Assembly (NCBI GenBank): GCA_036522615.1 | Contig: DATDFN010000039.1 | Location: 1-30,828, forward strand | DNA from: JAJPJQ01 sp036522615 | Lineage (GTDB): Bacteria; Desulfobacterota; Binatia; UBA9968 | Length of the DNA: 30,828 nucleotides | Direction of reading: 5' to 3' | Shown here: in pieces, positions 29,120 through 30,828 of the stretch | Layout of the letters: each line of letters opens with the position of its first letter | Numbering within the stretch: the stretch's first letter is position 1 | Notes under the pieces: generated by a model | Database searches by the model: none | What the model was told of the DNA's origin: nothing | What the model saw: the letters and a program-made list of their open reading frames with translations, nothing else | Made by a program: the position numbers and the translations under genes

Positions 29120-30088
29120 CTATTTCGCCAGTTCGCGGTTTATCTCCTCGACCAGGCTGAAGTCGAAAACCTTGTCGAGCGGGACCTCGTCGGTCACTTT
29201 CATTTGCCGTTTTCGCTCGGCCACCAAAGTCTCCATGCCGGCGCGGCTGAGCGTGCCGTCTTTGGAGGCCCCCTTAAGATAGATGCCGTAGGTGTAGTCG
29301 GCAGTCTCCTGGTCGAGCTTCAGCCAATCTTTCATGATCCCAACGACCGCCTCTCGCCGCTTCGGATCGACGGCATAGCGGATGCCGCGCACATTGGCGC
29401 GCAGGAGCTTCTTCAACTCGCCGCGCTGCTGTTCGATGATTTTCGTGGTCGTGGCCATGCCGACGAACGGAAGCTCGATTTCATCGGCGACGTCGATCAG
29501 CGAGCGCAGCCCGGCGCGCTTGGCGACGACGACGCCCTGAGGTCCGAGCATCGCGGCGTCGATCTGGCCGAGCTTGAGCTGCTCCAGCCTGATCGACTCA
29601 TCGCCGGTGGCGAGGATCTTGACGTCGCGCGCGGGATCGAGGCCGTACTTCTGAAACACTAGGCGCGTGATCACGTCGGTGCTGGCGCCTAAGGTGTCGA
29701 CGCCGATGATGCGCCCCCGTAGCTCCGCGACGCTCTTAATCTGCAGCCGCGTCACGAGCGAATCCATGAGCTTGGTGGAAAAGAAAATCACGATCTTGAA
29801 CGGCAGGCCTTTAAGGTTCGCGCTTGCCGCGGTGCCCGTGGCGGTCGTGCCCTGGATTTCTCCGTTCAACAAGGCCGCCGGCATGATCGACGGCTTCATC
29901 ATGATGAATTCCGTCGGCACGCCCTCATCGGCGAAGAAACCCATTCGCAAAGCCACGATCGCGGGAAAGTAGCTCACTGACGGACTCGGCACGCCGGTGC
30001 GCCACGGCGCCGCGCTTAGCGGCGCCGCCAACGCGGCCAAGACGAAAAGACAAAGTCCAAACGCTTTTTTCTGATGAGCTGGCGTCAC
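29120..30088 (-). CDS. ABC transporter substrate-binding protein, NMT1/THI5-like
   Basis: A 322-residue periplasmic binding protein. GTG 30088 is the start, 2 bases after the stop of the TPP-enzyme gene, with GGAGG about 9 bases upstream. The signal peptide is basic (HQKKAF) then hydrophobic, ending LSAAP. The mature protein begins WRTGVPSPSVSYFPAIVALRMGFFADEGV, the usual first lobe, then LRGRIIGVDTLGASTDVITR near residue 121 and VKILATGDESIRLEQLKLGQIDAAML near 155-180. It differs much from the tandem pair near the left edge. It closes an apparent operon with the TPP enzyme subunits, which suggests it brings in a substrate related to their 2-oxoacid chemistry; the ligand is unknown. Confidence 0.9.
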   Translation of the reverse strand: MTPAHQKKAFGLCLFVLAALAAPLSAAPWRTGVPSPSVSYFPAIVALRMGFFADEGVPTEFIMMKPSIMPAALLNGEIQGTTATGTAASANLKGLPFKIVIFFSTKLMDSLVTRLQIKSVAELRGRIIGVDTLGASTDVITRLVFQKYGLDPARDVKILATGDESIRLEQLKLGQIDAAMLGPQGVVVAKRAGLRSLIDVADEIELPFVGMATTTKIIEQQRGELKKLLRANVRGIRYAVDPKRREAVVGIMKDWLKLDQETADYTYGIYLKGASKDGTLSRAGMETLVAERKRQMKVTDEVPLDKVFDFSLVEEINRELAK

Positions 30089-30090
30089 GG

Positions 30091-30729
30091 CTAGCCGCCT
30101 CCCCTCTTCAGTATCTTGATGTTTTCCAGCCGCTCGATATGCCGCGCGAACGAATACTTGTTTTCTCTCGTATCCTGTCCCGGTCCGCGGTCTTCACGGA
30201 AGTTTTTCGTTTGCCGCACATCGACCTGGTCTATCTTTGCGACGATCAGCGAAGGACCGTCCTCTTTGAGCGCCTTCTCTGCGGCGGATTTGAATTCCGC
30301 TTCGCTCCTGGCGGTCGTCGCCTTGGCGATGCCGCAGCCGCGGCCGACGGCTTCGAGGTCCATATTACCGGCCGTCGCCGTCGGCATCCCCGGCTTGCCT
30401 TTGCCGGGCCCGCCGGACAGATAGTTCCCGTTGTCGAAAACGATGATCGTGAGATTCTTGGGCCTCTCGTTGCCGACCGTGCCGAGACTGCAGAGGTTCA
30501 GGATCATGTTGCCGTCGGAGTCGAGTGCGATCACCTTCCTGTGCGGCAGCGCGAGCGCGAGCCCGAGCGCCGCCGGCGTGCACATGCCCAAGCTTACCGA
30601 GGTGAGGCTCGTGGGGCCTCGGCCGGTGCGCTCCCAAAGGGGCGTCGTGGAGCCGATCGGCGTGACCACCAGCATTTCGTCGCTGACCATCGGAGCGAAA
30701 ATGTTGATCAGGTCGGCGCGGTTTACCAT
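30091..30729 (-). CDS. TPP-binding enzyme beta subunit, sulfopyruvate decarboxylase-like
   Basis: A 212-residue thiamine pyrophosphate-binding subunit. From ATG 30729 it has MVNRADLINIFAPMVSDEMLVVTPIG, then LGMCTPAALGLALALP near residues 69-84 and the TPP motif DSDGNMILNLCSLGTVG near 90-106, with the following VFDNGNYLSGG near 117 supplying the NN/NG part of the GDG-NN motif. This order matches the beta (TPP) half of two-subunit decarboxylases such as sulfopyruvate decarboxylase (ComE) and phosphonopyruvate decarboxylase. The final 50 residues are a basic extension. GGGAGG precedes the start. It overlaps the alpha subunit gene by 7 bases and is followed by a substrate-binding protein gene. 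Confidence 0.87.
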   Translation of the reverse strand: MVNRADLINIFAPMVSDEMLVVTPIGSTTPLWERTGRGPTSLTSVSLGMCTPAALGLALALPHRKVIALDSDGNMILNLCSLGTVGNERPKNLTIIVFDNGNYLSGGPGKGKPGMPTATAGNMDLEAVGRGCGIAKATTARSEAEFKSAAEKALKEDGPSLIVAKIDQVDVRQTKNFREDRGPGQDTRENKYSFARHIERLENIKILKRGGG

Positions 30730-30828
30730 AAAGCCTCCCCCGTGATCAGGACCGCCACGGGCTTGAGCCAAGCTTCGGCGCAAATCTGACAATCCGCGAT
30801 CGTCTGTTTTAGTTCATCCTTCCGACTC
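30723..30828 (-). CDS. TPP-enzyme alpha subunit, C-terminal end (cut by window edge)
   Basis: Reading the minus strand from the window edge, 34 residues precede a TAA at 30725-30723, ending in AEAWLKPVAVLITGEALW. The 'kPVAvLit.ealw' ending is characteristic of the alpha (PYR) subunit of sulfopyruvate/phosphonopyruvate decarboxylase-like enzymes. The stop lies inside the beta-subunit gene (7-base overlap with ATG 30729), so the two subunits are translationally coupled. The rest lies outside the window. Confidence 0.8.
   Translation of the reverse strand, partial: SRKDELKQTIADCQICAEAWLKPVAVLITGEALW

Overview
The window is about 31 kb of high-GC bacterial chromosome with dense, mostly operonic genes. 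Gene order (xre-pilMNOPQ-aroC-aroK-aroB; priA-def-fmt-rsmB-rpe), type IV pilus assembly genes with a secretin, several orphan NMT1/THI5-like (TauT/SsuA-type) substrate-binding proteins and a ChrR-type anti-sigma factor suggest an uncultured Gram-negative soil or groundwater lineage near the old Deltaproteobacteria, Binatota, Rokubacteria or NC10. The sequence alone does not fix the phylum. There is no phage, insertion sequence, CRISPR array or rRNA. The only RNA gene is tRNA-Pro(CGG).

Layout. (1) 1-3920, minus strand: an unusual two-domain ThyX-like protein heads an apparent operon with three substrate-binding proteins, two of them a recent tandem duplication. A divergent YceI gene starts just upstream. 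(2) 4637-7736, minus strand: a ketosynthase with a type II PKS KS-alpha-like active-site motif, a SAM methyltransferase and a geranylgeranyl-reductase-type FAD oxidoreductase form a compact, translationally coupled trio. It looks like a small polyketide or lipid tailoring cluster. (3) 7829-11742, plus strand: a TIGR01777 epimerase-like protein and an SDR, then a monocistronic 69-aa secreted Lys/Glu-rich peptide gene with its own promoter, leader and strong terminator. A VTT/DedA-like membrane protein and an exported low-complexity protein follow, both preceded by promoters very close to the start codon. (4) 20749 down to 11746, minus strand: one long run holding a small XRE regulator, pilMNOPQ, aroC, aroK, aroB, a TPR protein and aroQ, most with ATGA or TGATG overlaps. 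A striking AT-rich 17-bp direct repeat lies just upstream of its promoter. (5) 21087-26814, plus strand: the conserved priA-def-fmt-rsmB-rpe housekeeping operon, followed by tRNA-Pro. (6) 28167 down to 26981, minus strand: an ECF sigma factor and a ChrR-like cupin anti-sigma factor that lacks one zinc-binding His. A stand-alone MEDS-domain sensor gene lies divergently. (7) 30828 down to 29120, minus strand: the end of a TPP-enzyme alpha subunit, its beta subunit (sulfopyruvate-decarboxylase-like) and another substrate-binding protein.

The most interesting items are the ThyX-like protein whose two domains each keep a different half of the ThyX signature, in front of three substrate-binding proteins; the KS-alpha/methyltransferase/FAD-reductase trio; the secreted charged mini-protein with a leader that may fold over its ribosome-binding site; and the operator-like direct repeats of the pilus operon.
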